Shown: piece by piece, positions 34,601-44,790 of the stretch
Position numbering within the stretch: position 1 is the stretch's first letter
Layout of the letters: each line of letters starts with the position of its first letter
From: Diatrype stigma
Lineage: Eukaryota > Ascomycota > Sordariomycetes > Xylariales > Diatrypaceae
Assembly: GCA_022225965.2 (NCBI GenBank)
Contig: JAKJXP020000140.1
Coordinates: forward strand, 30,339 to 94,338
Direction: 5' to 3'
DNA length: 64,000 nucleotides
Made by a program: the position numbers and the translations under genes
The notes under the pieces: generated by a model
Told to the model about the DNA's origin: nothing
What the model saw: the letters and a program-made list of their open reading frames with translations, nothing else
Database searches by the model: none

Positions 34601-36900
34601 TTTGGTTTATCGGAAACGTATTTAACGGTTGCTTGTTAATTTTTCGAATTTATTTTTATAGGGATTATTATAACGACGGGGTAAAATCTTATTAACCGGT
34701 GCCGTCCGTTACGGCGTCGTTTGTTTTTTTTCTGCATTAAGAAATCCCGGCATCGGGTATCCTTTCGGTATTTCCCGTCCGTATTCGGCAATAACTTTCC
34801 GAAATGGTCTATGAAAATATCGTATAAGGGTTTCGAATTTCAGGAATCGGGGAATTTTAATAATCGATAAAAAGCTAATATATCGACTTTATATAATTTA
34901 AATTACGTTTTGCCGATAATGATATTCCATTTTATGTCGATAATTATGAAAAGAATACGGTTTAACGTTTTTCTTTTAATACAAAAGCTTAATATTAATA
35001 TAATATCGATTAATTAAATTGCTTTACCGTCGAAGCCTTTAATTCGATAAGAATTAAATCCAATTAATAGTTTTGGTTTTAGGTATCGTAATATTCGTTT
35101 AGCAAATTATATATTCATAAATAAATAACCGTTAATTTCCGTATCGGCTAAAATAGCATGCGCAATTAAAAATAATCCATTAAAAGTTATATAGCTAATA
35201 AATAAAAAAGGGTTTTTTTTTAGTATTAGTCGCAAAAAGTTAAAGGATATTTTCCTAACGCTTAATTCCTTAATAAATACTTTTCTTAAACGGAAATTTA
35301 GTTCCTTTAAGGCGTTTAGTTTTTCGAATTAAAATTGTGCCTTTTTAAAATCTTTTTTTTGTTCGATTCGGAAGCTGGATTCCGGTAAAATCGTTTTATT
35401 AAGGCGGCAATTCGGGCTTTTCGGTTTTCGGATATTTCGTTTTTTTAAGAACAGTTCCGTAAAATATAACCGGTTTGTTTGTAATTAAAGTATTGTTTTT
35501 TTCGGAGAAACTTTTTAAGGTTTTTCTTAAATAAGCGAAGTCGTTTATTATTATTTCGTTCCTAAGGGCAATTAATGGTAATAGCCGGATTAACCGGAAT
35601 TAAAGCTTAATTCGTTTTGCTTATATTAATAAAGATATTGTTTTTTTTAACGAAGGAACGAGAATTATTAGCCTATAAAAACGCATTAGCGTTTTTCGTA
35701 ATTAATAAAGCATATTAATTAAAATTTACCGATTTGTCGGTCCAGATTATAATTAGGCTTATTTAAAAACGCCAAACGAGGCGTTTTTTGAATTTATATT
35801 TCCATTAAGTCTTCATTAATCGCATAAAACTTAAGAAACGAATAAATTAGTTCTTAAAAGTTTGGAAATTTTCCAACTTATTTATTTATAGCTTGGCAAA
35901 AATTGTTTCGTTTTTTTTCCGATTATTGGGGTTATGGTATTTATTTCATAAGTAAGTTATTAAGGCGTTAAAAATAAAAAAGGGATTAAGGTGTTTTTTA
36001 TCGAAATAAAAAAGGGTATTCTGCATGGCGTTATTTTTAAGGTAAAACTTAATTTCGGCCCATTTAATACGATCGAAGGCGAAGTAATTATAGTTTACTT
36101 TTAAGCGATTCTTTATTAATTCGTACCAATTTTTAAATAGTACTTTATTTTAATTTACTTTATTAAAGAAATCGGGAATCACAATTTTGCCGTTTTTTTT
36201 TAAAACCTTCAGTAATTACGTTAATAACTATGCTGGCAGTTCGTAATCGTTTTTTAAATTAACTGATTTCGTTTTGTTAATTGTTAATTTTTCCTTGCTT
36301 GTTTTTCAAAATAACGAAAAGGTCTGCCATATTTTTTCGGAAAAAGGAATTTCGAAAACCCGATTTGTGGTTGGCATTATTGTTCTTAATATTCTCTTAT
36401 GGCCGATTTTTCTTACGTTAAGCCATTTTTTTATCGTATTTTTAACGAAGCAATGGGCCCATTTAAAAAAGCTTTCGATATTGCCAATAACGGTTTTAAT
36501 AGCGTTAATTAATTCGTTGCGTTATATATATGTTACGTATAAAGCGAAAATGGCAATTTTAAATTCCAAAAACAAATGTTTAAAATAATCTTTATATATA
36601 TGCATAAAAGCAAAAAAGGTTAAATCATTATCCAGCTAAAGCTAAGTTTTTTTGTTTTTAGCAGTAATAAATTAATAAAAAATAAAAGATTTATTAAGAT
36701 TAATTAAATGTAATTCCGTAAGGTATTTGATTTTCTTTTTCCAATTCTTATCGTAATTCAGTTTCGCTTAAAAAAGGAACTTGAAAAAAGTTTCCTTAAG
36801 GCAGATTTTTTTAAATTCCTTATAAAAATTAAGCTCGATTTTCTTTTTAGTTTCGATATCGATTGTTTTAATGGATATAATGTTAATCTTATGGCGGATA
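31700..36900 (-). pseudogene. Gypsy gag-pol remnant
   Basis: On the minus strand the reverse transcriptase core is recognisable at about 33437-33560: KVFPFELINGPFIF, then FINNMLFDYLDRF and YIDNILIF, where the catalytic YxDD now reads YIDN. Lower coordinates carry integrase core remnants near 31740-31960 (YGIPELITNN, the G-P-xx-ITD-x-G region, then a degraded LGF-xx-ST block). RT before integrase is Ty3/Gypsy order. Gag and protease should lie about 34.5-37 kb but are too mutated to delimit. There are numerous stops and no intact domain. Confidence 0.72.
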
Positions 36901-37202
36901 TAACGAATGGTATTGGATCGACGTCGCAGCTCGGTTTCGGGCTTTTTTTTTTAAAGACGGTAGCGATATATTTCTCGAAATTAAACTGGACCTCTTTTTC
37001 GGTACGCGCTTAAAAAGCGGCTTTCTTTTCGGGAATTCGGGCCATATTTGTTATGGCGGGGTTTTTCGATATCTTTTGGGGTTCGGAATTAATAATATAA
37101 TTAATCGATTAATTTGTATTTTTTTTATTCGTTTTAATTTAATAGGATATTTATATCTTTTTAGGCAAATAAAGCGAGCTTTAAATTATGTTACGAAATT
37201 AA

Positions 37203-37402
37203 TAGGCTTTATAAAAAATAAATAAATTCCCAGTTAAAATTATAAAATCTAAAGCTAAAAAAAGAAAAAAGGAAAAAGTAAATATAAAAATAAAGATGCA
37301 AACGTATAAATAAAAAAGGGCTAGCTATTAAAGGGCGCTAGCCCGCATTCGGGAATATACATATAACCCTTTAGTATTTCTATATATATATAGCCTATAT
37401 GT
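37203..37402 (-). repeat. LTR (5' LTR relative to the element)
   Basis: About 200 bp, matching 30361-30564 in direct orientation. It is visibly more AT-rich, for example taggc for tgggc, consistent with strand-biased C to T mutation after insertion. Confidence 0.88.
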
Positions 37403-37541
37403 ACCTAATACGTAAAAAAGGTGGGAACCAACCAGTTAAGGTTAATCCAGGTTATCTAGCTATATATACCCTGTATGTATATATGTATATGACGTATACC
37501 ACTTGGTTAGACCATTACTAGGCCCCCCTAGGCATCCGTAT
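37403..37541. repeat. About 138-bp direct repeat, copy 1
   Basis: Nearly identical to 37867-38004. Starts (c)taatacgt-g-aaaaa, contains aaccaaccagttaaggtt and aatccaggttatctag, a TA-rich centre and ctaggcccccctagg, and ends ccgtat. The termini are short inverted copies of each other (TAATACG / CGTATTA in copy 2). The two halves also show weak fold-back similarity. Confidence 0.88.
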
Positions 37542-37713
37542 CAAAATGCCGGGAACGAAAATAACTTTTATCGACCTCGATAGTCTTATTGCCAGATTGG
37601 GCTTAGGGCCGGAACGCGCATTCCCAGGTGTAATATGGTGAAATGGGCTCGACGGGCTTATCGCCAATTGGGCTTATCGCTAGAATCAGCTCGCCTCTCC
37701 TAAAATTTTTGGT

Positions 37714-37788
37714 ATCTCGTACGGGAATCGAACCCGCCGCTTTGCTGTGGCATATGTGCAGCACTTCTTTCCAATGAAAAAACGAGAT
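37714..37788 (-). other. tRNA-like sequence (degenerate)
   Basis: On the minus strand, 75 nt have a perfect 7-bp acceptor-like stem (ATCTCGT with ACGAGAT). They also have a T arm with the consensus internal promoter B box GGTTCGATTCC (37724-37734), followed by ACCA. The D arm is reduced and the anticodon stem TGCTG/CAGCA encloses an 11-nt loop without a normal anticodon, so this is probably a tRNA-derived relic rather than a working tRNA. It lies between the two 138-bp repeats. Confidence 0.4.
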
Positions 37789-37799
37789 GTATAAATCCT

Positions 37800-37856
37800 A
37801 GTGGCTGGAGCCCTTCTCCTACAATGGCACTATACCGCTGCGCCATTAGACCGGAA
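37800..37856 (-). other. Second tRNA-like half with box A
   Basis: Immediately upstream on the same (minus) strand: TCCGGTCTAATGGCGCAGCG contains a good Pol III box A (TGGCGCAGCGG, 37835-37845) in a D-arm that can pair ATGGC with GCCAT, then a GGAG/CTCC hairpin. There is no T arm of its own. Box A here and box B at 37724-37734 are about 100 bp apart and could act together, as in a tRNA-derived SINE. Confidence 0.35.
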
Positions 37857-37866
37857 ATGCTACCAT

Positions 37867-38004
37867 TTAATACGTGAAAAAGATAAGGACCAACCAGTTA
37901 AGGTTAATCCAGGTTATCTAGTTATATATACCCTATATGTATATATATATATAACGTATACCACTTGGTTAAACCATTGCTAGGCCCCCCTAGGTACCCG
38001 TATT
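37867..38004. repeat. About 138-bp direct repeat, copy 2
   Basis: Second copy of the 37403-37541 repeat, same orientation, differing mainly by transitions. Together they enclose 325 bp that contain the tRNA-like sequences, an arrangement like a miniature LTR element (TRIM) or two MITE/SINE insertions. Confidence 0.88.
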
Positions 38005-38957
38005 AGTACCATAATAGCGATTACGTTTAGCTTTAACGAAAAAACGACTAAGCAGTTCGGTATAATTCGTTACGAAATATTAAACCATAAGCCTTCGTAA
38101 TGGAAAATATCGATAAGTATTAATAGTTATATTCGAATAATGCTTTTAATTTAATCGAAAAGAAATTTTAATAATAACAATATCGGAACTTATTAATATT
38201 GCCCGAAAAGTAGCGTAAAGCGGTATTTTTAACTAGGTTATTAACGAATAAAATACTACGAAAGCGAAGCCATCTTAATCTTTTCGATCTTAAAGTTTAC
38301 GAAAATAACCGTTGCCTTTAAAAATTAACGTAACGTTAGTTTTAACGTAATTGCGAAATATACGATAATAAGCGCATTTCTTTTTACGATAAACCTTTTA
38401 AGGCGAAAGCTAAACGTAATGGTAACGAATATAAAATAACGACGCAAAAGGCGGAAAAATAATAAAAACGATTCTTTACGAACATAATAAAAGCTATAAA
38501 TAAACGGTTAATAGCCTTATAATTTACGTTTATTTTTATGCTTATGCTTATCGTATTTTATTATTAGCCCGCCTTTTATAGCGTTTATACGGTGCCATAT
38601 GGAGTAATTCCAAGTTAGCAGCGGCAAAATACGCCTTAAAATACGATTAATGCGCTTTCTTTTTTAAATAATACGCTTTATTATTTCGCGTTATTCGTAT
38701 ATTAGTATTATTAATAGCAGCAACGGAAGTAATAAAAATAATAGTTCTAAAAGCATTAGTAGTAAAAATAACAGCTTTAAGAACGTTAATAATAAGAACA
38801 GCAAGGGCAGGAATATATCGAAAGGCAGGAATATATCGAAAGGCAGGAATATATCGGAAGGCAGAAATATATCGAAAGATAGGAATATATTAAAAGGCGG
38901 CTACCGCTACTGCCGTAATGGCCGCCGTATTCGTAATATTAGATTAGGCTTTAATTA
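38005..38957 (+). pseudogene. MULE transposase, C-terminal part (broken)
   Basis: Plus-strand continuation of the transposase frame interrupted at 30360. The end is a Ser/Asn-rich tail followed by five six-codon repeats (K-G-R-N-I-S type, about 38803-38897), then GGYRYCRNGRR and a TAA near 38955, shortly before the right inverted repeat. Several internal stops are present. A basic Gly/Arg/Lys-rich tail is usual for fungal MULE transposases. Confidence 0.55.
38803..38897 (+). repeat. 18-bp tandem repeat in the transposase tail
   Basis: Five copies of aaaggcaggaatatatcg with point changes. The 18-bp period is an exact multiple of three, so each copy encodes the same six residues. Confidence 0.88.
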
Positions 38958-39032
38958 AAATCTTTATTATACGTAATTGCTTATTATTATAAATGTATAA
39001 ATTGGTACGTTCCATTTATACAAAATGGGCAG

Positions 39033-39156
39033 GCATTGGGCTATATGGGCGGATAAGTACGTGCGCAGCTAAATTATATGGGCGGGGTTTTTATTCCGAA
39101 TGTGGTTAATGTTTGGTGTCGTTAGCTAAAGTGTTTGGTGCCATTAGTCGTATTGG
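39033..39156 (-). repeat. Right terminal inverted repeat of the MULE
   Basis: Inverted partner of 27299-27422. It has kept more G/C, so the left copy carries most of the C to T and G to A changes. Confidence 0.9.
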
Positions 39157-39713
39157 CCCACGTCTACACTTTATTTCATCCGTGGTGATCCCATCCAGTT
39201 AATTTACCATCGCTATGATTAGTTACCCTTAAATAAGACTCCCATGCCTTCTCATAGCGTTCTCTCCTGTCAGCATGACTGCAGAAGCTATGTAGTCCCC
39301 AAGGGCCTACATTCCATCCTAATAACGAGGCCTAGCACATGGAATTTGTCGAGTGGAATGGCGGTCGCTGAGTATTACCTACATGACGGCAAGACTGCAG
39401 GCTTCAAGGCTTGAGATGCGGGTTGTGGGGGCTTTGTGGGATGGAGGATGGATGTGGTAGGGGGGGTCCTATAGGACGTGGGCTAAAGTGGCTAATAAAA
39501 CATTGATAGCGTGTGGTCCGGCTTTGATGGGCTATGAATCCTACCAAGCCCTACTTATGATCGCGCCTATAATGGGCTAATGTGTAGGTGAGCTCGGGCG
39601 CCCGCGCTCCTTCGGTGTCATATACAGCCTGGACTGTGGTTTGCTGAGACCAGCCGAGGCTCGGTCACTCGAAGATTTTGCTATACGTCATAACTAGTTA
39701 TATGGGCCTAGGC

Positions 39714-39745
39714 GCCAGTCCATTGCCAGTCCATCGCCAGTCCAT
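39714..39745. repeat. 11-bp tandem repeat
   Basis: Three copies of gccagtccat separated by single t or c bases. Confidence 0.85.
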
Positions 39746-39994
39746 ACATGAATGAATAAAAAGAAATACATACGCGCGTGTGCCTTGCTTACTTGCATAT
39801 GAATGCTAGGGATGAATCCTTCAGTTTAGGGTCTCGAACTCCTACAGCAAGCCAATATGACTGCTATATACGACTGACTCATGATTGATACTTCTTAGCA
39901 TCACCTTGATTGAAGAAATCACATCAAATCCATCTCTTTTATCATATTGGGACAGTTGGTATAAACATGCGGTAATATCGATAAGCATGCTACG

Positions 39995-40027
39995 TGAACG
40001 TTCTACATGAACGTTCTACATGAACGT
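39995..40027. repeat. 13-bp tandem repeat
   Basis: About 2.5 copies of tgaacgttctaca; aacgtt is palindromic. Confidence 0.85.
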
Positions 40028-41594
40028 AGTATATCAACTGAACTCCCCTCATTTGAAGACTTCGCTCGAGACCTCGCTGCAATTTCTGTCTGCCTATCAG
40101 TTTACTACGTACCGACTTTCTCCGTGGGTAGTCTGCCCATTTATCGAGTAGTGAGCGTTATGTGAGGCATCAGTTGATCCTTCCGGTATACTGTTGTCGG
40201 ATAACGCTGTCGGAACGAAGAGACAGATCGGGCCATGTCACGTCGGAGTCTGGAAATCTGGGAAATCCAGACTAGAATCTGGAACCTGGAACCTGTGCAA
40301 CTACGTATGCCACCTGATATTAGGTAGTCGGTAAAAAGTGATACCGGCCTATACCCGCAGCTTTGGGGGTTCAGACTGCCAGCAAGTTACAGTTTGTATA
40401 CATATGTCACTTGAGGATGAAAAGAGTGACAATCATCTATTTTGCATGGAAGAACGTCGATGACGTCTACGTACGTTCCCGTCTAACACCCTCAGGAGTC
40501 ACAAGTGCCGACTCGGTGATGTGAGGAACAGGCACTTCACCATGTTACGTTGCCTAATATCGCATATACATACCAGAGTTCCGGATCCATGCGAGCGAGA
40601 AAGAAGAAAAAAGGTAACCTACAAATCACAATAGGCAGCGTCGTGATGAACCTGGCAGCTGTCTGGTTCACGCTCATCTGTTTCCGAAGTAACTTGGCTT
40701 CAAGTCACCGTCATACGACTCTTAGAGAAAAGAAGGCGATTGAAAAGAACAGCGATACGAAGAATCCACTCCAAAATACATGCAGTTCTCAGCTCCAGTC
40801 CATCCCGCCCGTCGTTGGTTCTCGCGGTTGGACGCAAATTGCCAAATTCCAGGGTACTATTTAGAGAGGCAGAGAGGGAGGGGGGCCGGAGGGGGGCTGG
40901 AGAGCAAGGCCAATCGGAACCCCTGTCTGCTGAATGGCTTCACTGCCGAACCGCCCGGTGATTGGTCGTGGCTATAGGCGGGCGCGTTATTATCTGCCCA
41001 ATAAGGGCACAGCGAGCCGTCCATCGCCCAGAGATCTCTGTCCGAAGCGCCCACCCGTCGACCACGGCTCAGCGCTTACAAGTGCCCGGATGTGTGCCGC
41101 CGTTGGCTCTCATTGGCTTTTGCCGGCCATATCACCATGCAACCCGTGATTGACCTGCAGCCCACTACGGGGGGCCGTTTCTCGTTGTGGCCCTGGGTTC
41201 GAGTCTTTCCCCATTCCACCCTTAAAGAACGGCTGATGGCCCTGGGGCTCGTCCGACCGACGAGACGGAGCCTTCTCTTTTCCAAACGTTTGCGACAGTG
41301 GTTTTCCTGTTCCTCAGCCCAAACATCGTCGTCGCCACCGCCGCCACGTTGCGCAGTGTTGTGACCCGTATCGCAGGCCTTTCAATGTGAAGTTATTGCT
41401 AGACTGCTGGATCCCAGCGACCGCCCGCGTATTGAAGGATTCGCCAAGTCCCCGGATCGGCAAATACATCCATCCGCTTGTTGAACCACGAGAACGAGGC
41501 TCGAGGCTCGAGAAGGAAAGAACCGACATCGACCCTGCGAAGAAAAGCTAGATAGGATAGTCAACGAACGCTGCGGCAGGCCGATTCAGCGACA

Positions 41595-42517
41595 ATGGCT
41601 TACAAGCTTTTGCACCGTTCGTGGAGGTCCACACCTGCGATGTGGATTGTTATGTTTTTTGAACTATTGGCGGTCGTCGCGGTGCTGGTCTTCTTTGGTA
41701 TCGCCCAGCCGGATCTGTATCGCTCGCAGCTATGGCAGGCTGGGGACGACCTGGGCTTCAACTCAAGCCCTAGCATTATTCTGTATGCGTATGCCAATTA
41801 TAAGCCACTTCCAACGATCCCATTCGTATGGTCGCAAACGTGAGTACAGTGATTCTAAACCGAGCTCCCCCCTTTTGGTCGCATCGTCATCCGCTCCCTA
41901 TAACACAGCTAACAACCAGTCAAGGTTGACTAACTTCAACGTCGCCATCTCCATCATCAGCCTCTTCGTCCTGCTGACGAAGTGCATATGCTTCATCATG
42001 CACATCTGGTACCCGCTACTCGCTTTGTTCGTCAACATCTGCCTCATGGCACTCTACGTGACCAGCATCGCCGGTCAAGCGGGCCCCGACCACCTGGATC
42101 CGGAACGCCCCAGCAACGTAGCTTGGTATATCGCCAAATCCTGCAAAGTCGCAGCGAACCAGAGCATACAGAGCTCGTGCTTGCAGGCGAAAGGATCCTT
42201 TGCCTCCACTGTCATTATGTTGTAAGCATCGCCCGATTCATAATTCTATACTGTCCTCGCTGCTAACTGTCAGTAGCGGTATCATCTTGGTCAACCTGGG
42301 CCTGACCATCTGGGCTCTCATCCCTACCGAGGCCGACAAGACGTCGGTATCAGACGATTCCGACAGCGACTCTTCTCCGACTCGGCTTAAGGGGAAGGAA
42401 AACTGGGAAATGCGCGGGATCCCGCCAACTCCCAGGACGGGCACCATGCCGTATACGCCGCGAACTATGGCGTTCAATACGCTCGAACGCCAACTACCTC
42501 TGCGGCAATACCGTTGA
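41595..42517 (+). CDS. Fungal four-TM membrane protein, function unknown
   Basis: A 261-residue protein in three exons: 41595-41839, 41925-42221 and 42274-42517. Junctions restore SQ-T-LTNFNVAIS and VIM-F-SGIILVN in frame. Four hydrophobic helices are seen: MWIVMFFELLAVVAVLVFFG, VAISIISLFVLLTKCICF, YPLLALFVNICLMALYV and IMFSGIILVNLGLTIWALI. A hydrophilic, Ser/Thr/Pro-rich tail contains an acidic DDSDSDSS patch and a TPRTGTMPYTPRT stretch that look phosphorylatable. The four-helix layout resembles MARVEL-type proteins of fungal membranes, but no diagnostic motif was seen, so the family is not named with confidence. Confidence 0.78.
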
Positions 42518-43983
42518 ACATCGTTCCCATACAATAGCAGCTGCTGTACAGAGTCGGTTTGTACGAGGATATATCAATTGACTACGATCAAGTTGGAGAG
42601 GAGTTATGGCGTAATTGGCAGGGGAATGATATCTCAGAGTGTTTGGATATGATATGCATGATACATATGATATGCATCGTCAGGTCGGCATGCCGGAAGA
42701 CAGAGGATCGCTGCCTCTGACGAAGTCTATTGGGCGTTCCTCATGGATTGGCTCTATGATTCAAACACCCAGTGCAACTATTAACTGGAAAGACGATGTT
42801 GTCGTTGTAGTTCCCATACATCCGTACACCGGACATCCGATAATCAAGATAGTTCCATTCATTCAACCTATATTCCAGTGCCCCAGTACTGCTCCGTTGT
42901 GGTGCTTCCCCAGGCTACCCCTACTCTTTTTTCGAAAAGATAATTGGCCAATATCGAGTCATAGGCTAGGTAGACCAGACTCAACAACCGTTCCTGGTGT
43001 TCAATATAATAAATAGCACGAGCCTACATGTGTTTCGTTTCCGCCACTCGCTGGCCAGCTAGACCAATGCTTTTGTCTCACCTAAGCCACTTACTACATC
43101 GGCGATGCAAGTCGTGCTGCAACGCTTGGCTTAGCCCGTTGCTCAATGGGACGCTGCCGCAGTGGGATCGTAGTATTACTGAGGGCTGTATTTTTTTTGT
43201 CAATGCGAAGTTTCCTATGTCCAATGACAGCATCCTGTAGAGAACGGCGGCCAGCGAAGATCAGGCCATTCTCCCTCCCTGCGACCTTCATGCAGCCTTG
43301 CGCCTTCATTCAGGCTCCGAGTATCTAGGCAGCTGCCTGGTCGAGTCACCGGAAATTCTATCGTAGATGAGAAGACATCCGTTACGTTGTCTCGGCTAAG
43401 CGATATTATATAGTCATCCCGGAGGTCTAGAGCCGCCATTATGTAGCTAGACGGGAGGTGCAGAGCCCGAAACAGTCTTTAAGCAGAAAGGTACTTATAC
43501 ATCTCATGCTCCTTCCCCCTATGCAGTCGTATTAGGATCGCATCTATCAGGATTATTGACTATTCTTGGTGTCATGCTTAGCACACAAGCCTTTGTACTC
43601 TTTCAGGCTACAGCCTCGAACACGGCCTGTCTTACAATGGGATGTGCAATGCTTGTGATATCGGACATATTCGGTGACTACCTAGCTGGCATCCCACCCG
43701 AACAACAAGCAAACACTTCATCAGTTATCGCACCAATCCCGATAGAGGCCGGGCGGGAATACGTGGCAGCACACATTCCTTCACAATGGCTTTGAAACTT
43801 GGATACGAGATGATGGACTAGTCAATTGTGCGCATATGCTCTTAAGAACAAAATAACATTGTGTATTTACTTACTAGGAATTCTTCGAGGCTCAAAGCCC
43901 GATGTCCGATTTATGGTACCTACTTACCTACACGGGCAAACGGGCCAAGCCGGATCGTCGGGGCCCGGGGGGCACGGGCACGT
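42518..43983. other. Intergenic, no gene seen
   Basis: About 1.5 kb with only short motif-free frames. gatatgatatgcatgatacatatgatatgcat near 42646-42680 is a small imperfect repeat. Confidence 0.45.
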
Positions 43984-44790
43984 CTACGGCCGCTCATCTT
44001 TCACGATCACGAACCCATTCGGGTTCCCCAAGCCGGCGAAGAAGTCGTCCACCTCATTCTTCAGCTTCTGCTCCATCTGCTCCTTGCGCACGCGGGCGCG
44101 CTCGAACTCCAGCTGCTCGCCGTTCTTGAGCGGGCAGGTGCCGCAGAGCGGACCGGCCTTAGGATCCTGGTAGTCCTGGCCACACTTCGGGCATCGGAAG
44201 CACGTCAGGTAGCTAAGGGCCTTCGACGAGGCCGTCCTGACCTTTCGGAAGGCGTCATCATACCGCCACTCCGGCCTGGAATACACGAAGTACATCAGCG
44301 CGACGGCGAACGCAATCTTGTGATGGAATCGCCGGGGGAACCAGGCCATCTCGTCGGACGCCAGGTGGGCAGCCCGGTCGCGCTCAACGTGGTTGATCAA
44401 CCGGGCGGCGAAGAGCGCGATGTAGAACTCATCGCTGTTAACGCGACCATCGCAAACCCGACCCCTGCGTTGCCGGTTTTGTTCCTGTCGAGCCATGTCT
44501 ACTGCCTTCGCGAGATTGAACGGGTGCATGGACTCGCTGACCTCAGGGTCGAGCGTAGGGTTGTGATACCAAAGCGCCTCCTCCATGATTTTCTGTATAG
44601 AGGGGGGGTTCTTGTGCTTGTCGAGATAGGCGTTGGCCACCTCAGTCACGTAGTATCTCACATACTCGGAGTTCACGAAGTCTTGGAGACCTCGACGGCT
44701 AGCTGTATCCCACTCTTGTATCCCCAGGGCGTTTCCCAGCAGGCCTACGGTCTGCTTGTAGTTGTTGTGAGATGATCGAGGCATGGTCAT
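43984..44790 (-). CDS. Unrecognised protein with a C-terminal zinc-ribbon-like CxxC pair
   Basis: A single-exon 268-residue frame on the minus strand, start at 44790. I do not recognise the family. The N-terminal two thirds are mostly helical-looking (for example VNSEYVRYYVTEVANAYLDK and FYIALFAARLINHVERDRA). Near residue 200 there is CPKCGQDYQ followed by CGTCP, a CxxC-x12-CxxC arrangement that could bind zinc. After it comes a charged coiled-coil-like helix rich in E/R/K/Q, ending near the C-terminus. GC and codon use look like a real gene rather than a shadow, and the opposite-strand frame (43861-44775) has no such pattern. It is isolated by gene-poor DNA on both sides, so a lineage-specific or recently acquired gene is possible. 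Confidence 0.6.
   Translation of the reverse strand: MTMPRSSHNNYKQTVGLLGNALGIQEWDTASRRGLQDFVNSEYVRYYVTEVANAYLDKHKNPPSIQKIMEEALWYHNPTLDPEVSESMHPFNLAKAVDMARQEQNRQRRGRVCDGRVNSDEFYIALFAARLINHVERDRAAHLASDEMAWFPRRFHHKIAFAVALMYFVYSRPEWRYDDAFRKVRTASSKALSYLTCFRCPKCGQDYQDPKAGPLCGTCPLKNGEQLEFERARVRKEQMEQKLKNEVDDFFAGLGNPNGFVIVKDERP

Larger units (their letters stand above)
30357..37406 (-). mobile_element. Ty3/Gypsy LTR retrotransposon nested in the MULE, minus orientation, RIP-degraded
   Basis: Two about 200-bp direct repeats (30361-30564 and 37203-37402) bound about 6.6 kb of AT-rich sequence. CTAA precedes the left LTR (30357-30360) and follows the right one (37403-37406) as a 4-bp target-site duplication. 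The left LTR begins TGGGC and ends ATCA. A purine-rich tract (AAAGAGGAAGTGA on the minus strand, about 30569-30581) lies just inside the left LTR, the expected PPT position for a minus-strand element. Pol motifs read on the minus strand from high to low coordinates. Every frame has many stops, so it is dead. LTR differences are mostly G/A and C/T transitions. Confidence 0.88.
27299..39156 (+). mobile_element. Mutator-like (MULE/Hop-type) DNA transposon with nested insertions, RIP-degraded
   Basis: The outer element of the AT-rich island. Its ends are near-perfect inverted repeats of about 124 bp (27299-27422 and 39033-39156), both beginning CCAATACGACTAAT when read inward. Flanks are cctacgt on the left (27292-27298) and cccacgt on the right (39157-39163), a 7-bp target duplication differing by one C/T transition. 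Between them, plus-strand sequence translates with many stops into MULE transposase blocks. A Gypsy element and a repeat-bounded block interrupt it from 30361 to about 38004; without these it would be about 4.2 kb. Nearly all substitutions between the two ends are C/T or G/A transitions and CpA is scarce, as expected of RIP. A MULE normally makes 8-10 bp duplications, so the 7-bp match is slightly short. Confidence 0.85.
39164..41594. other. Gene-poor region after the transposon
   Basis: About 2.4 kb without a supported gene. It holds two short tandem repeats (39714-39745 and 39995-40027) and a GA/GGGG-rich stretch at 40863-40905. Frames at 40550-41364 overlap on several frames without motifs; the stretch close to 41594 is probably the promoter and leader of the next gene. 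Confidence 0.5.

Noticed and set aside
36274..36588. 104-codon hydrophobic frame in the AT-rich island
   Set aside because: Lies on the plus strand inside the minus-strand Gypsy gag/pol region. Phe/Leu/Ile richness is what random AT-rich DNA gives; no motif.
37801..37983. 60-codon frame overlapping the tRNA-like sequence and the 138-bp repeat
   Set aside because: Composed of repeat and tRNA-like DNA; chance open frame.
41185..41210. GGGTTCGAGTC resembling a tRNA B box
   Set aside because: No box A at a suitable distance and no acceptor stem could be paired.
43861..44775. 304-codon plus-strand frame opposite the zinc-ribbon protein
   Set aside because: The minus-strand frame has the Cys pairs and coherent helices; this one lacks any motif. 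Kept as the less likely alternative.
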